From: CAZHCA01 sp964530825
Lineage (GTDB): Bacteria > Bacteroidota > Bacteroidia > Chitinophagales > Saprospiraceae
Direction of reading: 5' to 3'
Assembly (NCBI GenBank): GCA_964530825.1
Contig: CAZHCA010000001.1
Location: 62,001 to 126,000 of the forward strand
DNA length: 64,000 nucleotides
The notes below the pieces were generated by a model that worked only from the letters and a program-made list of their open reading frames with translations, ran no database searches and was not told where the DNA came from. Of the stretch, positions 45,665 to 54,093 are shown one piece after another; positions within the stretch are counted from its first letter, which is position 1; every line of letters starts with the position of its first letter. The position numbers were made by a program, and so were the translations under genes.

Positions 45665-46255
45665 CTAGTTTTCTTCGGGCTCGTCTTCTTCCTCAATGGG
45701 GGCCTGTTCGCCGATTGTATCATCGGGGATTTGGAAGTCTTTAAGTCGAGGTAGGTCGTTCATGCTTCTGAGGCCAAAATAATCCATGAACTTTTCACTG
45801 GTGCCGTACAAAAGCGGACGGCCCGGCCCTTCGCTACGACCGGCGATGGCAATGAGATCATTTTCCAACAGCTTCTGGATGCTGTAGTCACAACTGACCC
45901 CTCGGATTTTCTCCAACTCACTCTTCGTGACCGGTTGTTTATAGGCAATAATAGACAAGGTCTCTAATGCAGCCCTGGATAAGCGTTTGCGGGTTTTTAT
46001 TTTCAGGTATTCCCCAACACTGTGGTGGAAAGCCGGTTTGGTCATAAACTGATAACCTTCTCCTATCTCTACGATTTCGAAGGCGAAATTGCCAGCCCGG
46101 TATTTTTGCTGTAGTTGCCGGATAACACCTGCAGTTTCCTCCTCACTCATCAGAGTATCAAAAACGGCGCTCAGGCAGGTCTTTATCTCTTGGATAGAAA
46201 TTGGATGATCAGCGGCAAAGATTAGCCCTTCGATATGTAGTTCTAACTGTTCCAC
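45665..46255 (-). CDS. scpB: Segregation and condensation protein B
   Basis: A kleisin-associated winged-helix protein that, with ScpA, completes the SMC condensin complex. I place the start at the GTG at 46255 (VEQLELHIEGLIFAADHPIS), giving 196 residues with the N-terminus at the usual point; the frame is open to an ATG at 46333, which would overlap the upstream gene. Two winged-helix domains are visible: about 1-80 and 90-165, with the signature LSRAALETLSIIAYKQPVTK and IRGVSCDYSIQKLLENDLI, and RPLLYGTSEKFMDYFGL. An acidic tail follows. scpA is not in the window. Confidence 0.92.
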   Translation of the reverse strand: MEQLELHIEGLIFAADHPISIQEIKTCLSAVFDTLMSEEETAGVIRQLQQKYRAGNFAFEIVEIGEGYQFMTKPAFHHSVGEYLKIKTRKRLSRAALETLSIIAYKQPVTKSELEKIRGVSCDYSIQKLLENDLIAIAGRSEGPGRPLLYGTSEKFMDYFGLRSMNDLPRLKDFQIPDDTIGEQAPIEEEDEPEEN

Positions 46256-46308
46256 AAAACCTTTTTTCCAAAAATAAAACTTCTGGCCGGATAAGTAGGG
46301 CACCGGCA

Positions 46309-46722
46309 TCAATAGAACGGCCGCAGTAGCCATACTGCTATGAAAACAATCAGAAAAAAACCGGCGGCCAGCAAAATCCCGATACGCCTCTGCTTGCGGT
46401 CGTCTTCCGCTAGTGCTTTCCGGTGGCGGTTCTTGGGCGTATCCGCGTCGCGATTAACCTTGAAGTCATAAGTAAAACCGCTGTCTTCTTTTTGGCCGAT
46501 ATGAATTTCCATCAATTCATCGTCGATAAAAAAAGTGTAAGAGGCCGGGCGCAAAACGCTAAAGTCGATCAATACCACCTGGGAATTACAGTGCACCATA
46601 AAGTGGCCGCTTTCCTGCCCGTGGTAGAGGCCCACCACGTATCGGCGGCCGGCTTCACTTGTGTATATCCAATTCTGTTGTGACAAAGGTGCGGGATTAA
46701 AACGTCTAAGGCGGTATTTCAA
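46309..46722 (-). CDS. Conserved protein with C-terminal membrane helix
   Basis: A 137-residue protein whose frame begins at a TTG (46722); no ATG lies near, and the first internal ATG is 41 residues in. The N-terminal hundred residues form a soluble beta-rich domain (SEAGRRYVVGLYHGQESGHF, then SQVVLIDFSVLRPASYTFFI), followed by a basic linker and one C-terminal helix (IGILLAAGFFLIVFIAVWLL). This is a tail-anchor-like arrangement. Function unknown; it is immediately upstream of scpB. Confidence 0.68.
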   Translation of the reverse strand: MKYRLRRFNPAPLSQQNWIYTSEAGRRYVVGLYHGQESGHFMVHCNSQVVLIDFSVLRPASYTFFIDDELMEIHIGQKEDSGFTYDFKVNRDADTPKNRHRKALAEDDRKQRRIGILLAAGFFLIVFIAVWLLRPFY

Positions 46723-46800
46723 ACCGTCTTAATATAATAAAATCAACTATCCGCAGCAAGGAAGCCCGACCAGATTAACATGGTTCTTTAACAGGACGTG

Positions 46801-48135
46801 CTAATGGGGGCATTCCGGCTCCTCTGCTGTATCCGTTGCCGGCCATCTAACAAGGAATTGAAATTGTATACCCCGGCTGCGGCCCCGGCGGATGAAGGCA
46901 TCGAATAGCGGAAGCTGTATCTCTGCGATCGGCGTACGCACATGGAGTTGCGCCAGCCAGGGGCGATCGCTAATTTGTCCAATCCATAAGCCGTAACCCC
47001 AGGAAGGCTGCCAGCGGCCGATCCAAAGGACCCGGTGCTGTGGTTTGTAAAGTTGCTCCGGCGAAAGACCAGACAGTGCCAACCTTTGAAAATAGGCTAA
47101 GCGCCAACCGTTCCGGGTACGGTGATCGATCTGAAAGACCGCAGCTACCGGGGTACGCAGTGACCAATTGCCGGCCTGCAGGCTCGCGCCCGCTTCGCCA
47201 TACACCTGACCGGAAAGAATGCGGGAAAGCGCCGTCAGGTCGCCGGGTTGCTGCAGGCCGTAGTAGGATGCCTGATCGAGGATCACCGGGCGTTCGGATT
47301 GCAAAAGGTGCAACTCGTAGGATTCTAGTGAAGGCATTCTCCCGGCGTCCTGGATGGCAAAAGTAAGATCCGTTCGGCCGCCCCGGCCCCATTGGCGCTG
47401 GGCGGAAATATCGAAGTCAACCGACCAACCCCACCCGGTGGGTCGCAGTTGCATCTCTTGTATTAGGGGTGATGTATAACCATAAGCGAAGTTCAATTGA
47501 CCCACTTCCAGTTGCGTATTGCTACGCTTTACCGCTTCGGTAGTCTGCGTCAATTGAAGAAAGCCGGATTCCTGAATCGCTAGGTAATGAAGGCCCATGC
47601 CAACGGCAAATTCCCACGGACCATGCCGGAATCTTCTTCCGATGACCGGTCCGGCCAGTATCCAGGAAGCGATATTTCCAGAAAAGGGCGTAATGGTAAA
47701 CGGTGTACCCACGGGCGTCTCTTCGTACCGGTAATAGGCCAGAGCAGTCGGAATATCCGTTAGCGCCCCGTTGACCCGCCACTGGGTATTCCAACCCAGT
47801 AACCATTGCTCGCCGAGGCAGAAGCGCGGGGAAGGGCCAATCAGCCTCAGATCAAGGTAGGCTGATCCCTTTTTGGAAAAGCGAGAAAAATCGTACCGTT
47901 CGCCGAGGGCGTCTACGTGGGCCATGGCCCGGTCGCTCAGGATATCGTCTACCAAGCCAATCCAGCCCCAGGTAGTTTGGTTGGGTAGGTAGCCGTACGA
48001 ATTAGTAAAAAGAACTTGTGCGCCAAAAAGGGAGGCATTGGTAGGTGATGAGCCAGGGTCGAGGCTGAAAAATTGAGCTGTGCCTGGTAAAGAAGCAAAA
48101 GCAACAAACAACCCCACAAGAATTCCACTCCGCAT
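46801..48135 (-). CDS. Predicted outer-membrane beta-barrel protein
   Basis: A 444-residue exported protein from the ATG at 48135, which gives the signal peptide MRSGILVGLFVAFASLPGTA. The mature part alternates aromatic and polar strands (PTALAYYRYEETPVGTPFTI; GPVIGRRFRHGPWEFAVGMG; NGWRLAYFQRLALSGLSPEQ). It resembles Bacteroidota outer-membrane barrels of the DUF5723/PorP-neighbourhood kind, but I cannot name the family. No enzyme motif. Divergent from paaY, with a promoter-operator region between. Confidence 0.7.
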   Translation of the reverse strand: MRSGILVGLFVAFASLPGTAQFFSLDPGSSPTNASLFGAQVLFTNSYGYLPNQTTWGWIGLVDDILSDRAMAHVDALGERYDFSRFSKKGSAYLDLRLIGPSPRFCLGEQWLLGWNTQWRVNGALTDIPTALAYYRYEETPVGTPFTITPFSGNIASWILAGPVIGRRFRHGPWEFAVGMGLHYLAIQESGFLQLTQTTEAVKRSNTQLEVGQLNFAYGYTSPLIQEMQLRPTGWGWSVDFDISAQRQWGRGGRTDLTFAIQDAGRMPSLESYELHLLQSERPVILDQASYYGLQQPGDLTALSRILSGQVYGEAGASLQAGNWSLRTPVAAVFQIDHRTRNGWRLAYFQRLALSGLSPEQLYKPQHRVLWIGRWQPSWGYGLWIGQISDRPWLAQLHVRTPIAEIQLPLFDAFIRRGRSRGIQFQFLVRWPATDTAEEPECPH

Positions 48136-48206
48136 AATCCGGTCGTTTGCGGATGGCACCATTCAGATTGCATTAGAAAAATGCAGTCAATTAGCGTAGT
48201 GGTCAA

Positions 48207-48246
48207 GGGAATTTTTGTCAAGGGCCGGCCAAATTCCCTACTTTTC
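48207..48246 (+). promoter_or_regulatory. paaY promoter overlapped by an inverted repeat
   Basis: TTTG at 48214-48217, 21 bp and TACTTTTC at 48239-48246 form a near-consensus promoter, with transcription starting about 48253. GGGAATTT (48207-48214) and AAATTCCC (48231-48238) are perfect inverted arms flanking a GGCCGGCC palindrome, so the repeat covers the -33 box and abuts the -7 box. This is the geometry of a repressor operator. Confidence 0.5.
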
Positions 48247-48269
48247 CGGTGGTAGCAAAAGGAGTTATT

Positions 48270-48866
48270 ATGATTTATGCTTTTAAAGGTTTCCGTCCGG
48301 TCATTCATGAATCGGCTTACATTCACCAACAGGCGACAATTATCGGCAATGTAATCATTGGTAAGGATGTCTATGTCGGGCCCGGCGCCGCCATTCGGGG
48401 TGATTGGGGGGAAATCATCATTGAAGACGGTTGTAATGTGCAGGAAAATTGTACGATTCATATGTTTCCGGGCGTGACCGTCCGGTTGGAGCCATCGGCC
48501 CACATTGGGCACGGTGCCATCATCCACGGCGCCACCATCGGTCGCAATGCTATGATCGGCATGAATGCCGTGATTATGGATCGCGTGACCGTCGGCGCCG
48601 AGAGCATTGTGGGTGCGCTCACCTTCATAAAGTCCGAAGCCAATATTCCGCCCCGATCACTCGTGGTCGGCAATCCGGGTAAAATTATCCGGGAGGTCAG
48701 TCAGGAGATGGTCGATTGGAAAACCAAGGGCACGCAGCTCTACCAGCAGTTACCAGCCGAATGCCAGGCCTCCTTGGTTCCTTGCCAGCCCCTGCGGAAG
48801 GTGCCCGCTGACCGGCCGCCGCAGGAGGTACAGTACCGCACTTGGAAAGAAATCAAAGGCGAATAA
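48270..48866 (+). CDS. paaY: PaaY-like hexapeptide-repeat thioesterase/acyltransferase-fold protein
   Basis: A 198-residue left-handed beta-helix protein from the ATG at 48270, preceded by an unusually good Shine-Dalgarno AAAGGAG with 6-bp spacing. Hexapeptide repeats run through residues 15-150 (ATIIGNVIIGKDVYVGPGAA; SAHIGHGAIIHGATIGRNAM), with His residues placed as in gamma-carbonic-anhydrase-like proteins. Length and the C-terminal helical tail match PaaY of phenylacetate catabolism, and paaZ starts 89 bp later. In E. coli PaaY is a thioesterase that releases CoA from dead-end intermediates. Confidence 0.88.
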   Translation: MIYAFKGFRPVIHESAYIHQQATIIGNVIIGKDVYVGPGAAIRGDWGEIIIEDGCNVQENCTIHMFPGVTVRLEPSAHIGHGAIIHGATIGRNAMIGMNAVIMDRVTVGAESIVGALTFIKSEANIPPRSLVVGNPGKIIREVSQEMVDWKTKGTQLYQQLPAECQASLVPCQPLRKVPADRPPQEVQYRTWKEIKGE

Positions 48867-48955
48867 TCGCGCGATCCATTTCTTTCCTGAAATCGTTAAT
48901 TTTAGAGACATGTCATTCGGCATATCTTTTTTACCAGATAAAACCAACAGACAAT

Positions 48956-50998
48956 ATGAAACTGCACAATTACGTGCTCGGCGCCTGGGAGCCCCACAAC
49001 GGGGACGGTATCCCGCAATACGACGCCGTAACCGGCGAGGTGATTTCCACTTGCGGAAGCGAAGGCCTTGACTACACTGCCATAATGCATTACGCCCGCA
49101 GCGTGGGCGGCCCTGCTTTGCGCAATATGACTTTTCGCGAACGGGGTTTGATGCTGAAAAAATTAGCCCTTCACCTGAACGGTATTCGCAAGAAATACTA
49201 CCCCATCAGTTTTCGCACTGGGGCTACGACATCGGATAGTTGGATCGATATCGACGGCGGTATCGGTACGCTTTTCGCCTACGCAAGCCTGCGGCGGCAA
49301 TTCCCCGATAAGCCATTCTACGTAGACGGTGATGCCGCAAAACTCTCCAAAGCGGGTACCTTCATCGGGCATCACGTGATGGTTCCCCGGCACGGCGTAG
49401 CTATTCATATCAACGCCTTCAATTTCCCGATATGGGGAATGCTCGAAAAGCTCGCGGTCAATCTCCTGGCGGGAGTGCCTGCCGTGGTGAAGCCTTCGGA
49501 AATGACTTCCTTCCTCACCGAGGCCATGGTTCGCGATATCATCGAATCGGGTATCCTACCCACCGGAGCGCTTCAATTGGTTTGTGGTAAAGGTATCGGC
49601 ATTCTCGATCCGGTAACCGAACAAGACGTGGTCACCTTTACCGGTTCGGCCGAAACGGGGCGTAAACTCAAAGTGTATCCCAGTATCGTCGAACACGCCG
49701 TACCTTTTAACATGGAGGCCGATAGCCTGAATGCCGCCGTACTCGGACCGGATGCCAAGCCGGGTTCGGCTACCTTCGATCTTTTCATCAAGGAAATACG
49801 GCGGGAGATGACAGCTAAGGCGGGGCAAAAATGTACGGCTATCCGGCGCGTTATTGTACCCGAAGAGCTGGTGGAGGACGTCCAACTGGCGCTGGCGGCG
49901 CAGCTCTCCAAGACCCGCATTGGCAATCCGGCCAATGAACAAGTGCAGATGGGCGCCCTGGTCAATAAAACCCAGGAAGATGAAGTGCGTAAACGTATCG
50001 ACCTGCTCACGCAGGAAAACCAGGTCCTCTTTGGTGAAAACGGGCTCCAGTTGCTGGATGCCGACCCTGCCAAAGGAGCCTTTCTGGCGCCCACGGTATT
50101 GTACAACGACGATCCCTTCAATAAGCACAGCAGCCACCTGGTCGAGGCATTCGGACCGGTAAGCACCATCATGCCCTACCGAACGCTCGGCGAGGCGATC
50201 GAGTTGGCTAATATGGGTAAAGGTTCGCTGGTCAGTACGGTGGCTACAGCCAATGAAAAAGTTGCTACGGAGTACGTGATGGAGTCAGCCCCTTTCCACG
50301 GTCGGATTTTGATCCTGAACGAAGAAAGCGCGAAAGAGAGTACCGGACACGGCTCGCCTATGCCCTTGCTGGTGCACGGCGGACCCGGTCGCGCCGGAGG
50401 TGGGGAAGAGATGGGTGGCGTGCGCGGTGTACAGCACTATCTGCAACGCACGGCCATACAGGGACATCCGACCATGATTACCGCCGTCACCGATTCCTTT
50501 CAGCTTGGTGCAGCTTACAGGGAAACGGAGGTCCATCCCTTCCGCAAATACTTTGAGGAACTGGAAATAGGCGAAACCATCTTTACCCACAAACACACGG
50601 TCACAGAAGCAGATATCGTCAGCTTTGCCAACGTGAGTGGAGATCATTTCTACGCCCATACCGACGAAACAGCACTGGAAGAAACCATCTTTGAAGGCCG
50701 GGTAGCTCATGGCTATTACGTCTTGTCCAAGGCTGCGGGCATGTTCGTCGAACCGCGTAAAGGACCGGTATTGCTTAATTACGGCCTGGAAGATTGCCGG
50801 TTCACCAAGCCGGTTTATCCGGGGATGACCATCGGTGTGAAGTTCACGGTCAAAGAAAAAATCGCTCAGGAGAAGCGCGACGAGGAGGACATTCGCAAAG
50901 GCATCGTCAAATTTCTGGTTGATGTGTACGATGAAACCGGGGAAACCGTTGCCATCGCTACCATACTGACCATGGTCAAAATGCTGAACCAAGCGTAA
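48956..50998 (+). CDS. paaZ: PaaZ: oxepin-CoA hydrolase / 3-oxo-5,6-dehydrosuberyl-CoA semialdehyde dehydrogenase
   Basis: A bifunctional ring-opening enzyme of aerobic phenylacetate degradation. From the ATG at 48956 it has 680 residues, matching E. coli PaaZ (681). The N-terminal aldehyde dehydrogenase (1-about 520) shows the cofactor segment VKPSEMTSFLTEAM, the catalytic Cys in GQKCTAIRRV and a general-base Glu region (FNMEADSLNAAVLG). The C-terminal MaoC-like hydratase (about 530-675) has ADIVSFANVSGDHFYAHTDE with the Asp/His dyad. Upstream frame to 48842 overlaps paaY and is not used. The paaABCDE oxygenase, paaK and paaG are not in the window. Confidence 0.95.
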   Translation: MKLHNYVLGAWEPHNGDGIPQYDAVTGEVISTCGSEGLDYTAIMHYARSVGGPALRNMTFRERGLMLKKLALHLNGIRKKYYPISFRTGATTSDSWIDIDGGIGTLFAYASLRRQFPDKPFYVDGDAAKLSKAGTFIGHHVMVPRHGVAIHINAFNFPIWGMLEKLAVNLLAGVPAVVKPSEMTSFLTEAMVRDIIESGILPTGALQLVCGKGIGILDPVTEQDVVTFTGSAETGRKLKVYPSIVEHAVPFNMEADSLNAAVLGPDAKPGSATFDLFIKEIRREMTAKAGQKCTAIRRVIVPEELVEDVQLALAAQLSKTRIGNPANEQVQMGALVNKTQEDEVRKRIDLLTQENQVLFGENGLQLLDADPAKGAFLAPTVLYNDDPFNKHSSHLVEAFGPVSTIMPYRTLGEAIELANMGKGSLVSTVATANEKVATEYVMESAPFHGRILILNEESAKESTGHGSPMPLLVHGGPGRAGGGEEMGGVRGVQHYLQRTAIQGHPTMITAVTDSFQLGAAYRETEVHPFRKYFEELEIGETIFTHKHTVTEADIVSFANVSGDHFYAHTDETALEETIFEGRVAHGYYVLSKAAGMFVEPRKGPVLLNYGLEDCRFTKPVYPGMTIGVKFTVKEKIAQEKRDEEDIRKGIVKFLVDVYDETGETVAIATILTMVKMLNQA

Positions 50999-51034
50999 CG
51001 CCTGCTGTTCGATTGGTAACCAAGCATTCCCACT

Positions 51035-52513
51035 ATGCGCATTTTACTTACGGGTGGTACGGGCTACATCGGTAAACGATTATTGCCTTTGTTGTTGGAC
51101 CAGGGGCATACGGTTATTTGCGTAGCTCGGAACCGCAACCGGCTGGAGCTCGAGCCAGAGTGGGATGTCGAAGTCTTCGAGCACGATTTCCTGGAGCCGG
51201 TCGACCTGGCAGCTGCCCCTCTGGATTTCGACGTCGCTTATTATTTCATCCACTCCATGTCGGCCTCTATTCATAAATTTGAGCCGCTGGAAGAGCAAAC
51301 TGCCCGCCATTTCGTCGACTTCTTGGATCAATCTACTGCCCGCCAGATCATCTACCTGAGCGGCATGGTCAACAGTTCGGACCTTTCGCGTCATCTCCAA
51401 TCGCGGATGCGTGTTGAGGAGTTGCTGGGGACTTCCAAAGTCCCACTGACCACGTTGCGTGCAGGCATCATTGTGGGTTCGGGTAGCGCCTCTTTCGAGA
51501 TTATCCGCGACTTGGTTGAAAAACTACCTGTCATGGTGGCGCCCAGGTGGGTCGAAACCCGCTGTGAACCCATTGCGGTGCGAGATGTCATGCAATTTTT
51601 GTTGGGCGTTTTACTCCGGGAAGATTGCCTGCGGCGCAATTTCGATATCGGCAGCGGCGAGGTACTGACTTATCGGGAGATGTTATTGGGTTACGCGAGG
51701 GTGCGTCATTTTAGGCGCTGGATTTTTTCGGTACCCGTCATGAGCCCGCGCCTGTCCTCCTACTGGCTGTACTTCGTAACCTCCACGACCTACGAGCTGG
51801 CGGTTAACCTAGTGGATAGCATGAAAATCGACGTCATAGCACGTGATCATAAGTTGGCCGAAATATTGGTGATAGATCCCATCACCTATGAGGAGGCCGT
51901 AGCTTTTGCTTTTCAAAAAATCGAGCAAAATATGGTCGTATCCAGCTGGAAAGATTCGCTGGTGTCGAGTTCTAACCTCGGATCGCTAAAGCCTTTCGTA
52001 CAAGTGCCCCGCTATGGTTGCTTTGTCAATAAAAAGAGCTTGCCGATCGCTCCGGCCGACACGGAGCGGGTGTGGAAGAATATCTGTGCTATTGGTGGGG
52101 AGCGCGGTTGGTACTACGCCAATTTTTTGTGGCGCTTTCGCGGGTTCCTGGATAAAATGGTAGGCGGCATTGGCCTGCGGCGTGGTCGTACCCACCCGGC
52201 GTTGATCAACCCTGGTGATGCGCTGGACTTCTGGCGGGTGATCACCGTCGATAACCATCAACATCGCCTCTTGCTGTACGCCGAGATGAAACTGCCCGGC
52301 GAGGCGTGGCTGGAATTTAAAATTTTCCGGGAAGCGAACCGGCACTGTATCCAACAGACAGCGACTTTTCGGCCTTACGGATTAAAAGGTCGGCTGTATT
52401 GGTACCTGGTGTGGCCCTTTCATTTTTTCGTTTTCAACGGCATGATTCGAAACATCGCACTGTACGGAGCCGACCAACAGGCGCAGGCCCCCGAAAAACT
52501 GTTAAATACCTGA
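51035..52513 (+). CDS. SDR-type NAD(P)-binding protein with DUF2867 domain
   Basis: A 492-residue two-part protein. Residues 1-about 300 are an atypical extended SDR/NmrA-like domain (ILLTGGTGYIGKRLLPLLLD; IYLSGMVNS; LRAGIIVGSGSASFEIIRDL). Residues about 315-480 match DUF2867 (NICAIGGERGWYYANFLWRF; LWRFRGFLDKMVGGIGLRRG; RPYGLKGRLYWYLVWPFHFF). Fusions of these two occur widely but have no established reaction. The stretch LSSYWLYFVT suggests membrane association. It follows paaZ by 36 bp on the same strand, so co-expression with paaYZ is possible. Confidence 0.85.
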   Translation: MRILLTGGTGYIGKRLLPLLLDQGHTVICVARNRNRLELEPEWDVEVFEHDFLEPVDLAAAPLDFDVAYYFIHSMSASIHKFEPLEEQTARHFVDFLDQSTARQIIYLSGMVNSSDLSRHLQSRMRVEELLGTSKVPLTTLRAGIIVGSGSASFEIIRDLVEKLPVMVAPRWVETRCEPIAVRDVMQFLLGVLLREDCLRRNFDIGSGEVLTYREMLLGYARVRHFRRWIFSVPVMSPRLSSYWLYFVTSTTYELAVNLVDSMKIDVIARDHKLAEILVIDPITYEEAVAFAFQKIEQNMVVSSWKDSLVSSSNLGSLKPFVQVPRYGCFVNKKSLPIAPADTERVWKNICAIGGERGWYYANFLWRFRGFLDKMVGGIGLRRGRTHPALINPGDALDFWRVITVDNHQHRLLLYAEMKLPGEAWLEFKIFREANRHCIQQTATFRPYGLKGRLYWYLVWPFHFFVFNGMIRNIALYGADQQAQAPEKLLNT

Positions 52514-52548
52514 CCTAACCCATCGTGGGGCTTACGCCAAACAATCGT

Positions 52549-52556
52549 TACTTTTG
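52549..52556 (+). promoter_or_regulatory. Promoter -7 element for the crotonase gene
   Basis: TACTTTTG matches TAnnTTTG and lies 26 bp before the ATG at 52583, predicting a leader of about 20 nt. No TTTG is found at the -33 position. Confidence 0.5.
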
Positions 52557-52582
52557 CAAACGACTAACCAAATAGAGCTAAT

Positions 52583-53359
52583 ATGGAAGATAAAACTTTA
52601 CTAGGTAGCGTAACGCTGCAAGTGGACGAAGGCGTTGGAACCATCACCTTTGAACATCCGTCGCACAACTCGCTGCCCGGCCGCCTACTCGTCCAGTTAG
52701 CCGATACCATCATTGCTGCGGGTGGCGACCCCAAGGTCAAAGTTGTCATCTTGCGCAGCGGTGGTGACCGCACCTTTTGTGCGGGCGCTAGTTTCGATGA
52801 GCTTATGGCCATCAAAGATGAGGATACCGGCAAGGCTTTTTTTATGGGCTTCGCGAATGTCATCAACGCCATGCGTAAGTGCCCCAAATTGATCATTGGG
52901 CGGGTGCAGGGAAAAACTGTCGGTGGTGGTGTCGGCCTGGCTGCTGCCGTCGACTATTGCCTGGCGACCCGCTTTGCTGCCGTTAAGCTGAGCGAATTGG
53001 CTGTAGGAATCGGTCCCTTTGTAGTAGGACCAGCAGTAGCCCGCAAGATCGGCACTTCTTCTATGATGCAGTTGGCGATCAACGCCACCGAATGGCGCAG
53101 CGCCGAGTGGGCCCGCGAAAAAGGCCTCTACGCCGACATTTACGATTCTGAAGAGGAAATGGATGATGCCATTATCACCCTTGCACAAAAGCTGGCAGCC
53201 TCCAATCCAGAGGCGATGCTTTTGCTCAAGGAGACCTCCTGGGCCGGCTGTGGTCACTGGGACGATTTGCTGGCCGAACGGGCTGCCATGAGCGGTAAGC
53301 TAGTGCTCACCGACTATGCCGTCGAAGCCATCGATCAATTTAAAGCAAAAGCTAAATAA
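52583..53359 (+). CDS. Enoyl-CoA hydratase/isomerase family protein
   Basis: A 258-residue crotonase-fold enzyme acting on CoA thioesters. The oxyanion-hole regions are ILRSGGDRTFCAGASFDELM and GKTVGGGVGLAAAVDYCLAT. Of the two crotonase glutamates, the one in the second helix (GGG-x-E-L in hydratases) is absent here (GGGVGLAAAVDY), while the later Glu in AAVKLSELAVGIGPFV is present, so dehydration/hydration by the two-Glu mechanism is doubtful. Its proximity to paaYZ suggests a PaaF/PaaG-type step, but the close-looking Bacteroidota members are generic hydratases, some linked to leucine breakdown. It may run with the next two genes. Confidence 0.85.
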   Translation: MEDKTLLGSVTLQVDEGVGTITFEHPSHNSLPGRLLVQLADTIIAAGGDPKVKVVILRSGGDRTFCAGASFDELMAIKDEDTGKAFFMGFANVINAMRKCPKLIIGRVQGKTVGGGVGLAAAVDYCLATRFAAVKLSELAVGIGPFVVGPAVARKIGTSSMMQLAINATEWRSAEWAREKGLYADIYDSEEEMDDAIITLAQKLAASNPEAMLLLKETSWAGCGHWDDLLAERAAMSGKLVLTDYAVEAIDQFKAKAK

Positions 53360-53381
53360 CCTATCGACAAAGCAGGGATAC

Positions 53382-54053
53382 ATGGCAAACGACACTTTGC
53401 ATAGCTATCTACAACCCGGACCGTACATCGATTGCGATCATCCGGACGTACAGGCATTTGCCCGGAAACATACCCAGAAAGCCCGCACACCGCGCGAGCA
53501 AGCAGTTGCCCTGTACTATGCAGTGCGCGACGGCTGGAAGTACAATCCCTACCGCATTTCATTGCGCCCGGAATCGGTAAAGGCCAGCAGTATTCTCCGC
53601 CGTACCGAAGGCCACTGCATTGATAAAGCTATTATCCTGGTTGCCAGTTTGAGAGGGGTAGGGATTCCAGCACGGCTTTGCTTGGCTAAAGTGCGAAACC
53701 ATATTGCGGTGGAAAAAATGATGGCAGCCTTCGGAAGCGACGAATTAGCCCCCCACGGCTACCTGGAGCTCTGGTTAGCTGGTCGCTGGATCAAAGCGAC
53801 GCCCACCTTCAATGCCGAACTCTGCGCCCGCCTCGGGGTAGCCACCCTGGAATTCGATGGTGTCGAAGACGCTGTTTTTCAGCAATACGATCAGGCTGGG
53901 GGTGCTTTCATGGAGTACCTCAGCGATTACGGGTCTTTTCCGGATGTGCCCCTAGAGCGCATTCGGGAAATCTTGCACCAACACTATCCCAAACTGATTC
54001 ACCTAGGCGAAGAGATCAATAAGGAAAAAATTATGGCCCTCATCAGCCGGTAG
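53382..54053 (+). CDS. Transglutaminase-like domain protein
   Basis: A 223-residue cytoplasmic protein from the ATG at 53382. The transglutaminase-like core is seen in AVALYYAVRDGWKYNPY, the Cys79 motif TEGHCIDKA, and APHGYLELWLAGRWIKATPT with His125. The position where the catalytic Asp is normally found (xDPT) reads ATPT, so the triad is incomplete unless another residue serves. Members of this Bacteroidota/proteobacterial family are often next to acyl-CoA genes, as here, 22 bp after the crotonase; their role is unknown. The next gene begins 40 bp downstream. Confidence 0.85.
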   Translation: MANDTLHSYLQPGPYIDCDHPDVQAFARKHTQKARTPREQAVALYYAVRDGWKYNPYRISLRPESVKASSILRRTEGHCIDKAIILVASLRGVGIPARLCLAKVRNHIAVEKMMAAFGSDELAPHGYLELWLAGRWIKATPTFNAELCARLGVATLEFDGVEDAVFQQYDQAGGAFMEYLSDYGSFPDVPLERIREILHQHYPKLIHLGEEINKEKIMALISR

Positions 54054-54093
54054 GAAAGGCCATGAGCAGTTTCGTACGTAAATCCCACGCAGC

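Noticed and set aside
52697..53257. Minus-strand frame opposite the crotonase gene
   Set aside because: Antisense shadow of a well-defined crotonase fold.
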